Positions 36,579-46,163 of a DNA stretch of 64,000 nucleotides are shown here, piece by piece. Position numbers and translations under genes: made by a program. The stretch's first letter is position 1; the number at the start of each line of letters is the position of its first letter. The notes beneath the pieces are model-generated. The model was given only the letters and a program-made list of their open reading frames with translations. It ran no database searches and was not told the origin of the DNA. The stretch spans positions 248,001 through 312,000 of the forward strand of contig JADJGJ010000004.1 in the NCBI GenBank assembly GCA_016708105.1, in the 5' to 3' direction. This stretch comes from Crocinitomicaceae bacterium. Lineage in GTDB: Bacteria; Bacteroidota; Bacteroidia; Flavobacteriales_D; Crocinitomicaceae.

Positions 36579-38267
36579 ATGGGGGCGATGTACAAAAAAA
36601 TGTTGATCATTTCGGCAGCAATGGCTTTGATGGCTTTTGGGTTAATTGAAATAGCTGAAGCCGAAAAATCAAATGGAAAAAGTACTGAAAATTACTCGGC
36701 CAAAATTAAAACCAATCTCAAACAGCTCACAAATAAAAACATTGAGGTCTCGCATGAACTGCCTGATACCATTACATTTCAAGTTGCAGATGTTGAACCG
36801 GCGACCAGTTTATTAAAAACAGATGAGGCGCAGAAAATTTTTGAAAGTAAAATTGGCAAAGAAATTATTTACATGCCTGATGAGCATCAAGATTCATTGG
36901 TTTACGCGCAAGGCAATGTGTTCATCCAAACCCTTCATCGTGCGTTTGATGAACACAGACCGTTGATGTTGTCACCAGATATTATCTGGCTCACCATTTG
37001 TCAAGGAGTTGCAATACATATCAATGAAAAAATTGATTCGCTTGAAGACGTGATCTTCATTAAACAAAAACCAAACGAATTGGTTGTGCGAAACGATTCC
37101 CTCCTTGTTGATAATGCCCAATGGGCCAACGTGCTCACATCACTTCAATATGAGGTAGAAAAATACATGAAAAAAGAATATGGTGATTTTTTTGTTCCGC
37201 AGTTTTCTACTACCACGGCTGCAACAAAAACGGTGTATAGAATTACGGCGCTTCATTCGTTCAAAGAGGTGTTTACTTATATTTCAGAGTCGGGCTGTGG
37301 CATTCCTTCTATTTCATTGACTGGCACGCGTAATGACTGGGTGCGCGTTCAAAACAACTTGAAATACTTATCTGATTTTGGAATGGACTTCTGGCGCATT
37401 GAATTAGAACCCATCATTCAGGAATTCATTCATGTATATGACGGAAAAATAAATGTAGATTTCTGGAACCGGATCTACAAGGATATGGAAGAATATGGAG
37501 GCATGTTTATTTCAGGCTGGTGTTTGAAGCTGTTCCCATATACAGAGGGTTTAGAATTCTCTGAGAAATTTTCTGAAGAAGATGAGTATCCCAAGGGAGA
37601 AAGAAAATACTATCGCAACAAATATCTTCAAGGGACAGATTATTTATTGAGCAACCTGTCTACTGATGATTTACCATCAGGCATTCTTGATATCACGATT
37701 ATTTGGAAAAATTACTTCCAAAATATAACAGAACCAATGCATATTTACGGAGGTTTTTTTGCAATAAAACAACATGATGACTTTACACTTGAACCAATGA
37801 TATCATGGGCGGTTTGCAAAGACAAGGCAAGAGAAACCGAGCATGAAATGGTGTGGAATTCAACCATTGTCAATAAACATGACATCAATTATTGGGCACC
37901 GTTTATTCTGAGTAAAGTTGACCATGCGCCTATCTTTCATCCAACGCGTTTTGACAGCAGCAGTCAAAGTTTATCTTATCTGTCTAATCTGTTGCAAGAT
38001 TCTCTTACTGCAAATTTTGGATTAGAGACATTCACGAATGACACGCTTTCATTTATTGTTTTGTCCAATGGAGAAATTACTCAAGTTACTTATTCAGGTA
38101 AAAATGATCAAAAAAAGTATTTGGAGAAAATATTATTATCCTACAATCAACAATGGCAACCGGCAAAAACGATGTCGCAAAATGTATACAGAATGCGGCG
38201 TTCTGGAGATTTTGTCAATCAAATGATGGCGGTAAATTATAGGGTTAGCTTCATTTTTAAACCATGA
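36579..38267 (+). CDS. Secreted or membrane-anchored DUF4419 protein
   Basis: 562 residues from the ATG at 36579 (an ATG at 36588 is equally likely); the frame is open from 36513. MYKKMLIISAAMALMAFGLI is a signal/anchor. The central part matches the DUF4419 pattern: HRPLMLSPDIIWLTICQGVA, IHINEKIDSL, GCGIPSISLTGTRNDWVRVQ, FWNRIYKDMEEYGGMFISGW. The C-terminal 100 residues include a TonB-like fragment (LSNGEITQVTYSG). DUF4419 has no assigned biochemical role. The 288 bases upstream (36291-36578) hold no gene and no clear promoter. Confidence 0.75.
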   Translation: MGAMYKKMLIISAAMALMAFGLIEIAEAEKSNGKSTENYSAKIKTNLKQLTNKNIEVSHELPDTITFQVADVEPATSLLKTDEAQKIFESKIGKEIIYMPDEHQDSLVYAQGNVFIQTLHRAFDEHRPLMLSPDIIWLTICQGVAIHINEKIDSLEDVIFIKQKPNELVVRNDSLLVDNAQWANVLTSLQYEVEKYMKKEYGDFFVPQFSTTTAATKTVYRITALHSFKEVFTYISESGCGIPSISLTGTRNDWVRVQNNLKYLSDFGMDFWRIELEPIIQEFIHVYDGKINVDFWNRIYKDMEEYGGMFISGWCLKLFPYTEGLEFSEKFSEEDEYPKGERKYYRNKYLQGTDYLLSNLSTDDLPSGILDITIIWKNYFQNITEPMHIYGGFFAIKQHDDFTLEPMISWAVCKDKARETEHEMVWNSTIVNKHDINYWAPFILSKVDHAPIFHPTRFDSSSQSLSYLSNLLQDSLTANFGLETFTNDTLSFIVLSNGEITQVTYSGKNDQKKYLEKILLSYNQQWQPAKTMSQNVYRMRRSGDFVNQMMAVNYRVSFIFKP

Positions 38268-38327
38268 TTTAAAACAGGCATCAGTGCGGTAATTCTGCTT
38301 GATTAAACATCATTCCCCAAATGCTGT

Positions 38328-38335
38328 TATTTTTG
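38328..38335 (+). promoter_or_regulatory. Candidate -7 element for the S9 peptidase gene
   Basis: TATTTTTG matches TAnnTTTG and ends 24 bases before the ATG at 38360. The nearest upstream TTG (38299-38301) is 26 bases away, longer than the usual spacer, so only the -7 box is supported. Confidence 0.35.
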
Positions 38336-38359
38336 TAGACCATTAAACCGCTCCTGATC

Positions 38360-41182
38360 ATGTCTAAACATTCATTTCTTTTTCTGTTTATTCTGTTATT
38401 TTCTACTTCACTTTGGAGTCAGGAAAAAAAGAAAATTGATTACCATGCTTATGATGAATGGAAAACAATACGCACGCATCAGTTATCAAAATCAGGAAAG
38501 TATTTGTTCTATGATGCTGCTCCGCTTGAAGGAGATGCAACGCTATATCTGAAATCAACGGCTGACTCTTTTGCAAAAGAATTTAGCCGTGCAAAAAATC
38601 CAAAATTCAGTAAAGATGAAACGTGCTTTGTTTTTTTAGTTGAGCCTGAATATGATACCATTAGAAAATTGAAATTAGCTGAAACGCCAAAGGACAAATT
38701 ACCAAAAGACAGTTTGTTTATTTTTCGTCCGCTATTAGATTCATTGTATAAAATTCCGGATGTAAAATCATTTCAATTTGCTGAAGAGGGAAACTATTTA
38801 GCCTGGTTGTCACATAAAGATCCGCGAACTGATTGTCCAAAAGAGCCTGAGAAAAAGAAAAAGAAAAAAGCAAAAAATGCCTGTGTAAAAAATCCTACCT
38901 CCGGAACACGGTTGATACTTTATAATTATCAAAACGGACATGAGAAACAGTTTGATTGTGTGACCGGATATCTTATTAGTAAAAATGGAGATTATTTGCT
39001 GTACACCCAAAGCCACAAGGGCAAAAAAGACACCCTCTCACTCTGGTTTTATAATGTGGCAGACAGTACGACCACGTTGCTGCTGGATTATCAATACGCC
39101 ATCAATTCATTTACGCAAGATGAAGCTGGAAAACAAGTTGCCATTTTAGCAAGTGCAGACACCAACAAGACAAAAAATTTCAGCCTCTATTATTTTGATT
39201 ATGCTACAAAAAATTTGACGTGTCTGGTGGATTCAACATCCGTTGGCATGCCTGATAATTATACCGTGAGTGAATTTGGTAAACCGGCCTTTAGTAAAGA
39301 CGGTGAAGTATTATTTTTTGGCACGGCACCACTTCAGTTAGCTGATGTAAAAGACAGCTTGTTATCAACCGAGAAAGCAAAAGTAGATATTTGGGGGCCT
39401 AATGATAACAGAATTCAACCTGTGCAGTTAACTGAACTTAGTTCAGATCAGAAAAAGAATTACAAAGCGGCTTATTATTTTGAGCAAGAAAAATTTGTAC
39501 AACTTGGTTCTGAAAAAATTCCAACAATCAGAAATGATCTTTTTCTGAATTCGCCTTATTTGCTTGGTAGTTCAGACAGCGCTTACCAGCGTGAAGCAAC
39601 GTGGGCATATCCATGGAAATCTGATTATTTTGTAATTGATCGCACCAGCGGTAACATTGTAAATGAATTAAAAGGATATGCCAACACAGTTAGTTTGTCT
39701 CCGGCAGGTGAATTTATTCTCTATTATGCAAGTATTGATTCTGCCTGGTTCGCAAAAAACGTAAACACTTCAGAAATTCAAAATCTTTCAGACAAAACAG
39801 AAGATTTATTCGCAGCAGATAATAATGGATTACCTTCTGTTGCTGATGAAGAAGGTTTTGCCGGTTGGACTTTGATTGATGGTAATGAGTATGCCATTAT
39901 TGCCGCACGATTTAACCTCTGGTTTTTCTGCCCGGCTGATAACTCAAAAAACTTTAGTTTACAAGTGGGTGAAAATGCAAATACAAGAGAGAAATTAAAT
40001 TATTATCGTTTAGATTCTGACAGCCTATACACCGATATTCACGCCAACTATGTCATTGGTATAAATGATCTCACTAAAAAAGAAACGGTATATAAAATTA
40101 CGCGTGCTGACAACACATATTCACTTAAGAAACTCATATCATCTGATCATAAATACACCTCCATTTTGAAAGCAGAAGAAGCAGATTTAATTTTGTTTCG
40201 TCGCATGAATTTTACGGTGTACCCTGATTTAGAATTAACGAATACGGTTTTTGAAAATCCTGTAAAAATTTCTGACATCAACCCACAACAAAATGAATAT
40301 AATTGGGGAACGGTTGAGATTATTTCATGGACAAATTATAATGGCAAACCACTGCGTGGATTATTATACAAGCCTGAAGATTTTGATTCAACAAAATCAT
40401 ACCCCATGATCGTGTACTTCTATGAAAAATATGTAGATGATGTGCATTTGTATTATGCACCAAAACCAACCGCATCAATTGTATACGCTACTGAATATGT
40501 AAGTAACGGGTATATTATTTTTATCCCTGACATTGAATATTTACCGGGTTATCCGGCACAATCAGCGTATGATTGCATCATGAGCGGAACCGACCATGTG
40601 GTGCGAACATACCACTGGATTGATTCAACTCGCATGGGCTTACAAGGTCAAAGCTGGGGCGGATATCAAACCGCACAATTAGTCACCATGACCAATCGCT
40701 ACAAAGCAGCTATGGCGGGTGCACCGGTAAGCAATATGTTTTCAGCATACGGTGGTATCAGATGGGGTAGTGGTTACAGTCGGATGTTTCAATATGAAAG
40801 AACGCAAAGCAGAATTGGGTATACTATTTGGGAACGACCGGATTTATACATGTTGAACTCACCCTTGTTTGGTTTACCTAAGGTGACAACGCCATTATTA
40901 ATTATGAGTAATGACGGTGATGGAGCCGTTCCGTGGTATCAGGGAATAGAGTTGTATATGGGTCTCCGCCGTCTGGGAAAAACGGCGTGGTTACTTAATT
41001 ATAACGGAGATGAACATAATTTGATGCAACAGGCAAACCGTCGTGATTTAAGCATTCGCATGCGCCAGTTTTTTGATTATTACTTGTTGGGTGCGCCTGC
41101 GCCTGAATGGATGTTTGAAGGTGTACCGGCAATTGAAAAAGGAAAAAATTACGGACTACAACTAGAAAATTTAACGCGTTAA
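38360..41182 (+). CDS. S9 family (prolyl oligopeptidase-type) serine peptidase
   Basis: 940 residues, signal peptide MSKHSFLFLFILLFSTSLWS. The first 640 residues form a beta-propeller-like region (including a Lys-rich loop KKKKKKAKNA); the C-terminal alpha/beta-hydrolase has the Ser nucleophile in GLQGQSWGGYQTA, Asp in MSNDGDGAVPW and His in GDEHNLM. S9 enzymes cleave short peptides, often after Pro or as dipeptidyl/acylaminoacyl peptidases; specificity cannot be read here. Periplasmic or outer-membrane-associated peptide degradation is the likely job. Single gene. Confidence 0.92.
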   Translation: MSKHSFLFLFILLFSTSLWSQEKKKIDYHAYDEWKTIRTHQLSKSGKYLFYDAAPLEGDATLYLKSTADSFAKEFSRAKNPKFSKDETCFVFLVEPEYDTIRKLKLAETPKDKLPKDSLFIFRPLLDSLYKIPDVKSFQFAEEGNYLAWLSHKDPRTDCPKEPEKKKKKKAKNACVKNPTSGTRLILYNYQNGHEKQFDCVTGYLISKNGDYLLYTQSHKGKKDTLSLWFYNVADSTTTLLLDYQYAINSFTQDEAGKQVAILASADTNKTKNFSLYYFDYATKNLTCLVDSTSVGMPDNYTVSEFGKPAFSKDGEVLFFGTAPLQLADVKDSLLSTEKAKVDIWGPNDNRIQPVQLTELSSDQKKNYKAAYYFEQEKFVQLGSEKIPTIRNDLFLNSPYLLGSSDSAYQREATWAYPWKSDYFVIDRTSGNIVNELKGYANTVSLSPAGEFILYYASIDSAWFAKNVNTSEIQNLSDKTEDLFAADNNGLPSVADEEGFAGWTLIDGNEYAIIAARFNLWFFCPADNSKNFSLQVGENANTREKLNYYRLDSDSLYTDIHANYVIGINDLTKKETVYKITRADNTYSLKKLISSDHKYTSILKAEEADLILFRRMNFTVYPDLELTNTVFENPVKISDINPQQNEYNWGTVEIISWTNYNGKPLRGLLYKPEDFDSTKSYPMIVYFYEKYVDDVHLYYAPKPTASIVYATEYVSNGYIIFIPDIEYLPGYPAQSAYDCIMSGTDHVVRTYHWIDSTRMGLQGQSWGGYQTAQLVTMTNRYKAAMAGAPVSNMFSAYGGIRWGSGYSRMFQYERTQSRIGYTIWERPDLYMLNSPLFGLPKVTTPLLIMSNDGDGAVPWYQGIELYMGLRRLGKTAWLLNYNGDEHNLMQQANRRDLSIRMRQFFDYYLLGAPAPEWMFEGVPAIEKGKNYGLQLENLTR

Positions 41183-41221
41183 TCGTTTAATTGTGGTTTT
41201 TTTTGTAACTTGTCATCATCA

Positions 41222-41560
41222 ATGAAACGACTGCTTGTCATAGGGTGTTTTTTTTCTCTCCTCAATTCGGGTGGATTTTCTCAAACCAGTGTTGAGATTC
41301 CTAATATTTTTACACCAGACAATGACGGCATTAATGATTACTTCAGAATTTCTAGTGTTGGGTATGATGCGCTTACTTGTACCATTTACAATCGCCACGG
41401 AGAAGTGATGTATATTTTTTACGGTCTGCACGGTTCATGGGACGGTTTTACCCATGCAGGAGTAAAAGCCAGCGCCGGAACTTATTTTCTTTTAGTAGAG
41501 TTAACCCTGCCTGATGGTTCAACTGAAATGCGTCAGGGAACATTGCAGGTATCATACTGA
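41222..41560 (+). CDS. Minimal T9SS protein: signal peptide plus gliding-type sorting domain only
   Basis: 112 residues from the ATG at 41222 (the frame opens at a TTG at 41210). A signal peptide (MKRLLVIGCFFSLLNSGGFS) is followed at once by a CHU_C/gliding-motility C-terminal domain: VEIPNIFTPDNDGINDYFRI, CTIYNRHGEVMYIFYG, HGSWDGFTHAGVKASAGTYF, GTLQVSY. There is no cargo module. It may be a surface peptide, a competitor or chaperone for T9SS, or the remnant of a larger cargo gene. No PorP/SprF gene is adjacent. Confidence 0.8.
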   Translation: MKRLLVIGCFFSLLNSGGFSQTSVEIPNIFTPDNDGINDYFRISSVGYDALTCTIYNRHGEVMYIFYGLHGSWDGFTHAGVKASAGTYFLLVELTLPDGSTEMRQGTLQVSY

Positions 41561-41791
41561 TTAAATACTTTTTCACGTTTTGTTTTTCTGCGCTAAATGC
41601 TTGATTTAACTCAGTGTTGATTGGTGTGGGAAAACGGGTTTGAGATCACCAATTTTTTTAAACAGGCCTGATTGCAATTCGGATTATTAAAAAAGTTTTT
41701 GGTCTTGCTGGTAGGTTACCGTAAGTTCAGTCCTTTTAATAAAGGTTGCGATGCTGCTTTTATGGGGCCGTGGAATATCCTTTATTACCAA

Positions 41792-41998
41792 TTAATTTTC
41801 AGGTAATATAATTTCTATTTCATCTTGTGTTGAAGGCGCAGGTCGTTTGTTTTCAACTTCGCGAATCATTTGAAAAACTAACCAAACCAAAAATCCACCT
41901 ACCAAAATTTTGATAAGGAACATCCAGGGAAACTTTTTTTCAAAACGTTTGTACTTCCCTAGGTTTAAATCATAATCAGTTTCTTCTGTGCTTTCCAT
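41792..41998 (-). CDS. Small single-span membrane protein
   Basis: 68 residues: an acidic N-terminus (MESTEETDYDLNLGKYKRFE), one membrane helix (FLIKILVGGFLVWLVFQMI) and an acidic, Pro-containing tail. Unrecognised. A perfect -7 box (TATCTTTG on the minus strand at 42019-42012) lies 13 bases upstream of the start, which supports it as a real gene. Confidence 0.6.
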   Translation of the reverse strand: MESTEETDYDLNLGKYKRFEKKFPWMFLIKILVGGFLVWLVFQMIREVENKRPAPSTQDEIEIILPEN

Positions 41999-42049
41999 GT
42001 GATAGTCTTTTCAAAGATAGTGATTGGTTTTGATGAGGTTGGTAATCCT

Positions 42050-42106
42050 CCGCGTTTGTGTTTGGGCGAATGCGATTCGCCCCTACGGTAACCCGCTGCG
42101 TTTGCG
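42050..42106. repeat. REP-like palindromic element
   Basis: GGGCGAAT-GCG-ATTCGCCC at 42064-42082 is a perfect 8-pair hairpin with a three-base loop, followed by CTACGG. It is flanked by two near-identical 11-mers, CCGCGTTTGTG (42050-42060) and CTGCGTTTGCG (42096-42106). The stretch is markedly more GC-rich than its surroundings. Such hairpins are common as dispersed intergenic repeats. Confidence 0.6.
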
Positions 42107-42108
42107 CA

Positions 42109-42138
42109 TTGTCTTGTCGCTAACAAATCTTATGTTTG
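42109..42138 (+). promoter_or_regulatory. Consensus Bacteroidota promoter for the 42167 gene
   Basis: TTG at 42109-42111, exactly 19 bases, then TATGTTTG at 42131-42138: a perfect TTG-N19-TAnnTTTG. The ATG at 42167 is 28 bases downstream. It abuts the palindromic element at 42050-42106. Confidence 0.7.
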
Positions 42139-42166
42139 TAATTAGAACAACGTTTAACCCGAACGC

Positions 42167-43282
42167 ATGCAAACAGTAGAAATTATAGGTCGTAGAATTG
42201 TTCGTTTTCTTTCCATGATATTTTTTCAAACCTATGGGTTTAACTGGTTGGTTGTACTATTTCTGCTTGGTTTTGGCACAGTAACTAATGGGCAATACAA
42301 TCTGGAAATATATAATCTGGAAATGCTTCAATTAAAAGGACCGGTGAAAACCCTCACCGTTAAAATGACCTGTGATGAAGAGGTGAATAGTTTTTCAAAA
42401 ACAGACACTAGTACTTGTATTGAAGTTTTGAATTTTACACCTGCTGGATGGATGTCGTACTACTGCCATTACAACAAGTATGGAAAAGTATCTAAGCGCA
42501 TTTATGCTGAATATAATTCCATGCATCAATTGATTGATTATGCTACCGTACAATTTGGAGACACTATTCATTACCAAGCGGTTTATGACATGTTAGGATT
42601 TATGTTAGGGTATACAGTAAAATCTGACGGAAAGATAATTGAACAGGTTATTTACAGTCCAAAAGACGCAAGTGGAAAATCAAAGGTGGAAATGTATGAA
42701 CGAGGTGTGTTGACCAAAAATGGGCATCAAATTTTCAATGAACTTGGTTTTCTTGAAAGAGAAGAGATAAATGACGTATTTCTGAATGAAAAAACCACGA
42801 TCAAATATTTATATAATGATTCCCTGCTGATTTCTGTTGAATCAGAAGACTATAAATATTACTACGAGTACGATGAACATAAAAGGCTGATCTATTTAAA
42901 AGAGACAACCGGAGACTATACCGTTGTGCAAAAGATGGTTTATAACGAATGGGGCGATATGATAGAAATGTCTGCTCAAGAAGCCGGAAAATTTTCTGAC
43001 AGGTATGTGTATGAATACAATGAAAAGCGCAAGCTGATATCAACCAAAGTGTATTATGCACAAGATGAATTAATTTCTACCAGCACGGGAGAATATGATG
43101 AAGAAGGAAACCTGATTAAAGAAGTGACTATTGATTACGTTGGTCAACCCGGGGAGAAAAAAATTCAAACAGAATACGAATATGACAATAGAGGCAACTG
43201 GATCAAATCAACTGTTTCAGTCACGATGATGGGCATGGCAGTGGTCTCAACTAGCACTACTCGGGTTATTGAGTATTATTGA
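42167..43282 (+). CDS. Secreted YD-repeat-like protein
   Basis: 371 residues; an N-terminal hydrophobic stretch (WLVVLFLLGFGTVTNGQ) follows about 30 residues, so the ATG at 42215 may be the real start. The mature part is built of Tyr/Asp-rich beta-hairpins (YYYEYDEHKRLIYLKETTGD, VYEYNEKRKLISTKVYYAQD, YEYDNRGNWIKSTVSV), the pattern of YD/RHS-type repeats, but without an RHS core or toxin domain. Envelope or surface protein of unknown role. Convergent with the CAP-domain gene, 18 bases apart. Confidence 0.75.
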   Translation: MQTVEIIGRRIVRFLSMIFFQTYGFNWLVVLFLLGFGTVTNGQYNLEIYNLEMLQLKGPVKTLTVKMTCDEEVNSFSKTDTSTCIEVLNFTPAGWMSYYCHYNKYGKVSKRIYAEYNSMHQLIDYATVQFGDTIHYQAVYDMLGFMLGYTVKSDGKIIEQVIYSPKDASGKSKVEMYERGVLTKNGHQIFNELGFLEREEINDVFLNEKTTIKYLYNDSLLISVESEDYKYYYEYDEHKRLIYLKETTGDYTVVQKMVYNEWGDMIEMSAQEAGKFSDRYVYEYNEKRKLISTKVYYAQDELISTSTGEYDEEGNLIKEVTIDYVGQPGEKKIQTEYEYDNRGNWIKSTVSVTMMGMAVVSTSTTRVIEYY

Positions 43283-43300
43283 TGATTTAGTTTTGAAGTA

Positions 43301-45985
43301 CTATTTCATTTGTTTTTTCCCAAGCAGATTTTGAATAAAATTACTTTTCTCCATACATCTTTCACAAAAGAGCGTTCTCAGGGGTTCATAGTCAAATGCT
43401 TGAAATGGTATTTTACATTCATCAAAAAACATATTACACCATATCGTTGTATCCATTTCTTCAGCAGCCTGTATCACATCGTTATACCAAGTCTGTGAAC
43501 CATCAGTTGAAATGTGCTGATATCCCAAGGGAAGTATATATGCCATTACAGAATCGTCATGAGCAAAAGGCTGCATCAATTCTATTGCCGGATAGATTTG
43601 CTGAAAATAAACCGCCGTTTTTCCAAGCTGAATTGCTTTGCTTCCATTCATAAGATTGTAGTTTTCATAAAATTTGTAGAGCTGTGCAATTGATTTTATT
43701 GCATTACCACTATACTTCATTGGTTCTTTTGCAAAAACAGCATTTAAAAGCAAAACATTCAAATTAAAATTTAGTTTGTCAATGTTTAATTTGGCGGCGG
43801 GGTCAGACCGATATGATGGTTCCATTTGTTCAAGTAACGAGAGTAAGTATTGAAGCTTGTCAAAATCTGCTGAGTTGGTTTTAAAGTAGAAATCAATACT
43901 GTTACGAATTAAAATAAATAAAAATTCAGGCAGAATATGCGTTGGATCTTGGCAGTTCTGATGAATGTATTCGATATCTATTAAATAATTATCCTGCCAA
44001 TGGTTGTTTTTACTGAAGGCTTCACTGAATTCAAGTCCGTATAAAACGTATGCCTGGACTAATGGATGATTGTCTTTGTATTGGGCTGGCATTTTGATTG
44101 TGGCTAAAAATTCTGGTTCAATTTTTCCTTGCACAACTTTGCTATGTACGCACTCGTATAAAAAGTAAAACCCTTCAAGATAATTCGTGACACTGCGTTT
44201 TGCTTTTGTTAATGAGTCAATTCCATGATTGATTATTTTTATTTCCTTGGCAATAAAATACTCCAGGTTTTCGTCGGTTGGATGAATGGAACAATATAAA
44301 TCAATTTCACCTCGCCTTTCCATTTTCAGGATATCTTCTATTGCGTCAAATCCAATTTTAGTTAATTCAGACAACACTTCAGACTGAGACATAGAACTTA
44401 AATACTTCCATTTTGAGCTGTTTGAAACGGCCTTATAAAATCCTTTCCAATCAGTTGAGGTGGTCACTCTAACACGTGCTATTTGTTCTTGATTTTGAAG
44501 TAGAACACTCATAATACTTTCAGCCCGTTTAATCTGAAGCCGATAATTTGTTATAGAATCACCTTCAATGGAAGAGTATGCATGAATATGAACCGAATCA
44601 AGGGAATAAGCTATCTCATCAAGCGATTGTATGAAAGGTTCAATGTCTTGTCTGGTGAACTCATATTTCCCTTTTTCAAACGGAATTGAAAAATGAAGTG
44701 ATCGAGATTCGGGTTGTATATAACAATGATCATCAGCTGAAGCCGGAATAAAATCAGTAGGTTGATAGTCTTGAATAATTTCACCACAATAACCGGTAAA
44801 AACATCAAACCGACATATTTGTTCGTTCTGAATATAAATTAAATTATGTGCCCAATAACCATGAATATTGCGAGGAACCCTACCAAGTGAAACCTCAAAA
44901 TATTCATGGCTATAGCGCTCCAACTTGTACTTACCAAACCGGTTAAAAAAATCAACAGAATCTGCTTGAAATATATAGGAAAGAAATCGCACATCCCTTT
45001 TTACTTTTCGTTTTTTAAAACCTTTATAAAGATCTTTTTTAAACAGAGGCTTGATGATATATCCGTTGAGCATTGTTTGTCCATTTCTTCTGCTGGGTTT
45101 TGTATAATATGCCGGATTACCGCACATGTAATCATCAAAGCTTACTATCTCAACTGCAAAACCATCAAATCGTTTATTCAAAAGATTTTTTACATAATTA
45201 GCGTCCTCTATTCGCAAAATGAAGTTGTTGTTTTCTATCCGAAGCGTTATAAATGGTCTGTCATTAGCTGACAGGTTGCATGTGTAACAGTTTTCAGGTT
45301 TATCATGTCGTAAATCAAATTCATACTCATAGTCTTCAAGTAGTATTCTTTCTATGTGGTTAAAACTGTCTACCAATTTTTTTGGTGAATAGTCAGAATA
45401 CGGGAACATCGTTTTGTTTTCAGTGAATGAATATTGATAATCCGCGATAGCAAATTTCTGACAAGCAAATACCCTTTTGTTTAATGTGTCTAAACTAATG
45501 GCTAACCCTGTCAGTTGATACGAAGGAGTAATAATATTCTTAAAATGCCCTGGAGAATTTACCCATGCGTTTACCATGGCATCAGCGAGACCTTGATACG
45601 ACCGGGTATCAAATTCACTCCCGTCTTTGCCACGCACCAAGCGATTGTAGGGCGTGAATAAAATATTCTCACCAACTCTGTAGTTTGTTGCACCAAAATA
45701 ATTGACTCTGTCTTGTGGGTTTTTTGTTGAATCAGACTGATCTTCTGTGTGCGACAACATGCCGGTGCGCACCATGTATTGAGCATGAAATGATGAAGCT
45801 ACATATAAAATTGAGTCATTAATCAAAGGCTCACATCCGTGATTTTTCCTTACCTCATCCACTCCTGTTTTGATCAAATGTTCAAGGTAGACATAATCAA
45901 AATTTCTTGCATCAACATTGTCTTGTCGTTGTGAGTGAACAACAAACTCACAAAACAATAGCAGAATGCACACAGGTAATTTCAT
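43301..45985 (-). CDS. Secreted CAP-domain protein with OmpA-like segment
   Basis: 894 residues, signal peptide MKLPVCILLLFCEFVVHSQ. Residues about 30-190 are a CAP/SCP domain: LIKTGVDEVRKNHGCEPLIN, GMLSHTEDQSD, YRVGENILFTP and AWVNSPGHFKNIITPSYQLT carry the His/Glu pattern of the family. A segment near 475-510 (VHIHAYSSIEGDSITNYRLQ then IKRAESIMSVL) resembles the peptidoglycan-binding OmpA C-terminal motif. The last 300 residues are helical and unassigned. CAP proteins bind lipids or act as peptidases; anchoring to the wall by the OmpA-like part is inference. Confidence 0.75.
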   Translation of the reverse strand: MKLPVCILLLFCEFVVHSQRQDNVDARNFDYVYLEHLIKTGVDEVRKNHGCEPLINDSILYVASSFHAQYMVRTGMLSHTEDQSDSTKNPQDRVNYFGATNYRVGENILFTPYNRLVRGKDGSEFDTRSYQGLADAMVNAWVNSPGHFKNIITPSYQLTGLAISLDTLNKRVFACQKFAIADYQYSFTENKTMFPYSDYSPKKLVDSFNHIERILLEDYEYEFDLRHDKPENCYTCNLSANDRPFITLRIENNNFILRIEDANYVKNLLNKRFDGFAVEIVSFDDYMCGNPAYYTKPSRRNGQTMLNGYIIKPLFKKDLYKGFKKRKVKRDVRFLSYIFQADSVDFFNRFGKYKLERYSHEYFEVSLGRVPRNIHGYWAHNLIYIQNEQICRFDVFTGYCGEIIQDYQPTDFIPASADDHCYIQPESRSLHFSIPFEKGKYEFTRQDIEPFIQSLDEIAYSLDSVHIHAYSSIEGDSITNYRLQIKRAESIMSVLLQNQEQIARVRVTTSTDWKGFYKAVSNSSKWKYLSSMSQSEVLSELTKIGFDAIEDILKMERRGEIDLYCSIHPTDENLEYFIAKEIKIINHGIDSLTKAKRSVTNYLEGFYFLYECVHSKVVQGKIEPEFLATIKMPAQYKDNHPLVQAYVLYGLEFSEAFSKNNHWQDNYLIDIEYIHQNCQDPTHILPEFLFILIRNSIDFYFKTNSADFDKLQYLLSLLEQMEPSYRSDPAAKLNIDKLNFNLNVLLLNAVFAKEPMKYSGNAIKSIAQLYKFYENYNLMNGSKAIQLGKTAVYFQQIYPAIELMQPFAHDDSVMAYILPLGYQHISTDGSQTWYNDVIQAAEEMDTTIWCNMFFDECKIPFQAFDYEPLRTLFCERCMEKSNFIQNLLGKKQMK

Positions 45986-46152
45986 TGTTGATCAGCGAAA
46001 TTAGCAATTGAGTGGATGATTTGTATTATTATTTCTCATTTAATGAGCGCATTTGTATTGCAATGTATATAATAAACTCCGTTTTACAACCAATTTTATA
46101 CATGCTCATCTGCATATAAAAAATACTGTGCAAACACCTTCTGTTTTTCTCT

Positions 46153-46160
46153 TATCTTTG
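46153..46160 (+). promoter_or_regulatory. -7 element three bases before the TPR-CHAT start codon
   Basis: TATCTTTG is a perfect TAnnTTTG box whose end is only three bases from the ATG at 46164. Transcription would begin at or within a few bases of the start codon, so the mRNA may be leaderless. No TTG lies at the expected -33 distance. Confidence 0.4.
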
Positions 46161-46163
46161 ATC

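Noticed and set aside
44906..45271. Plus-strand frame of 121 codons within the CAP-domain gene
   Set aside because: Antisense to a long gene with clear domains; the translated sequence is low-complexity Ile/Phe/Lys-rich without motifs.
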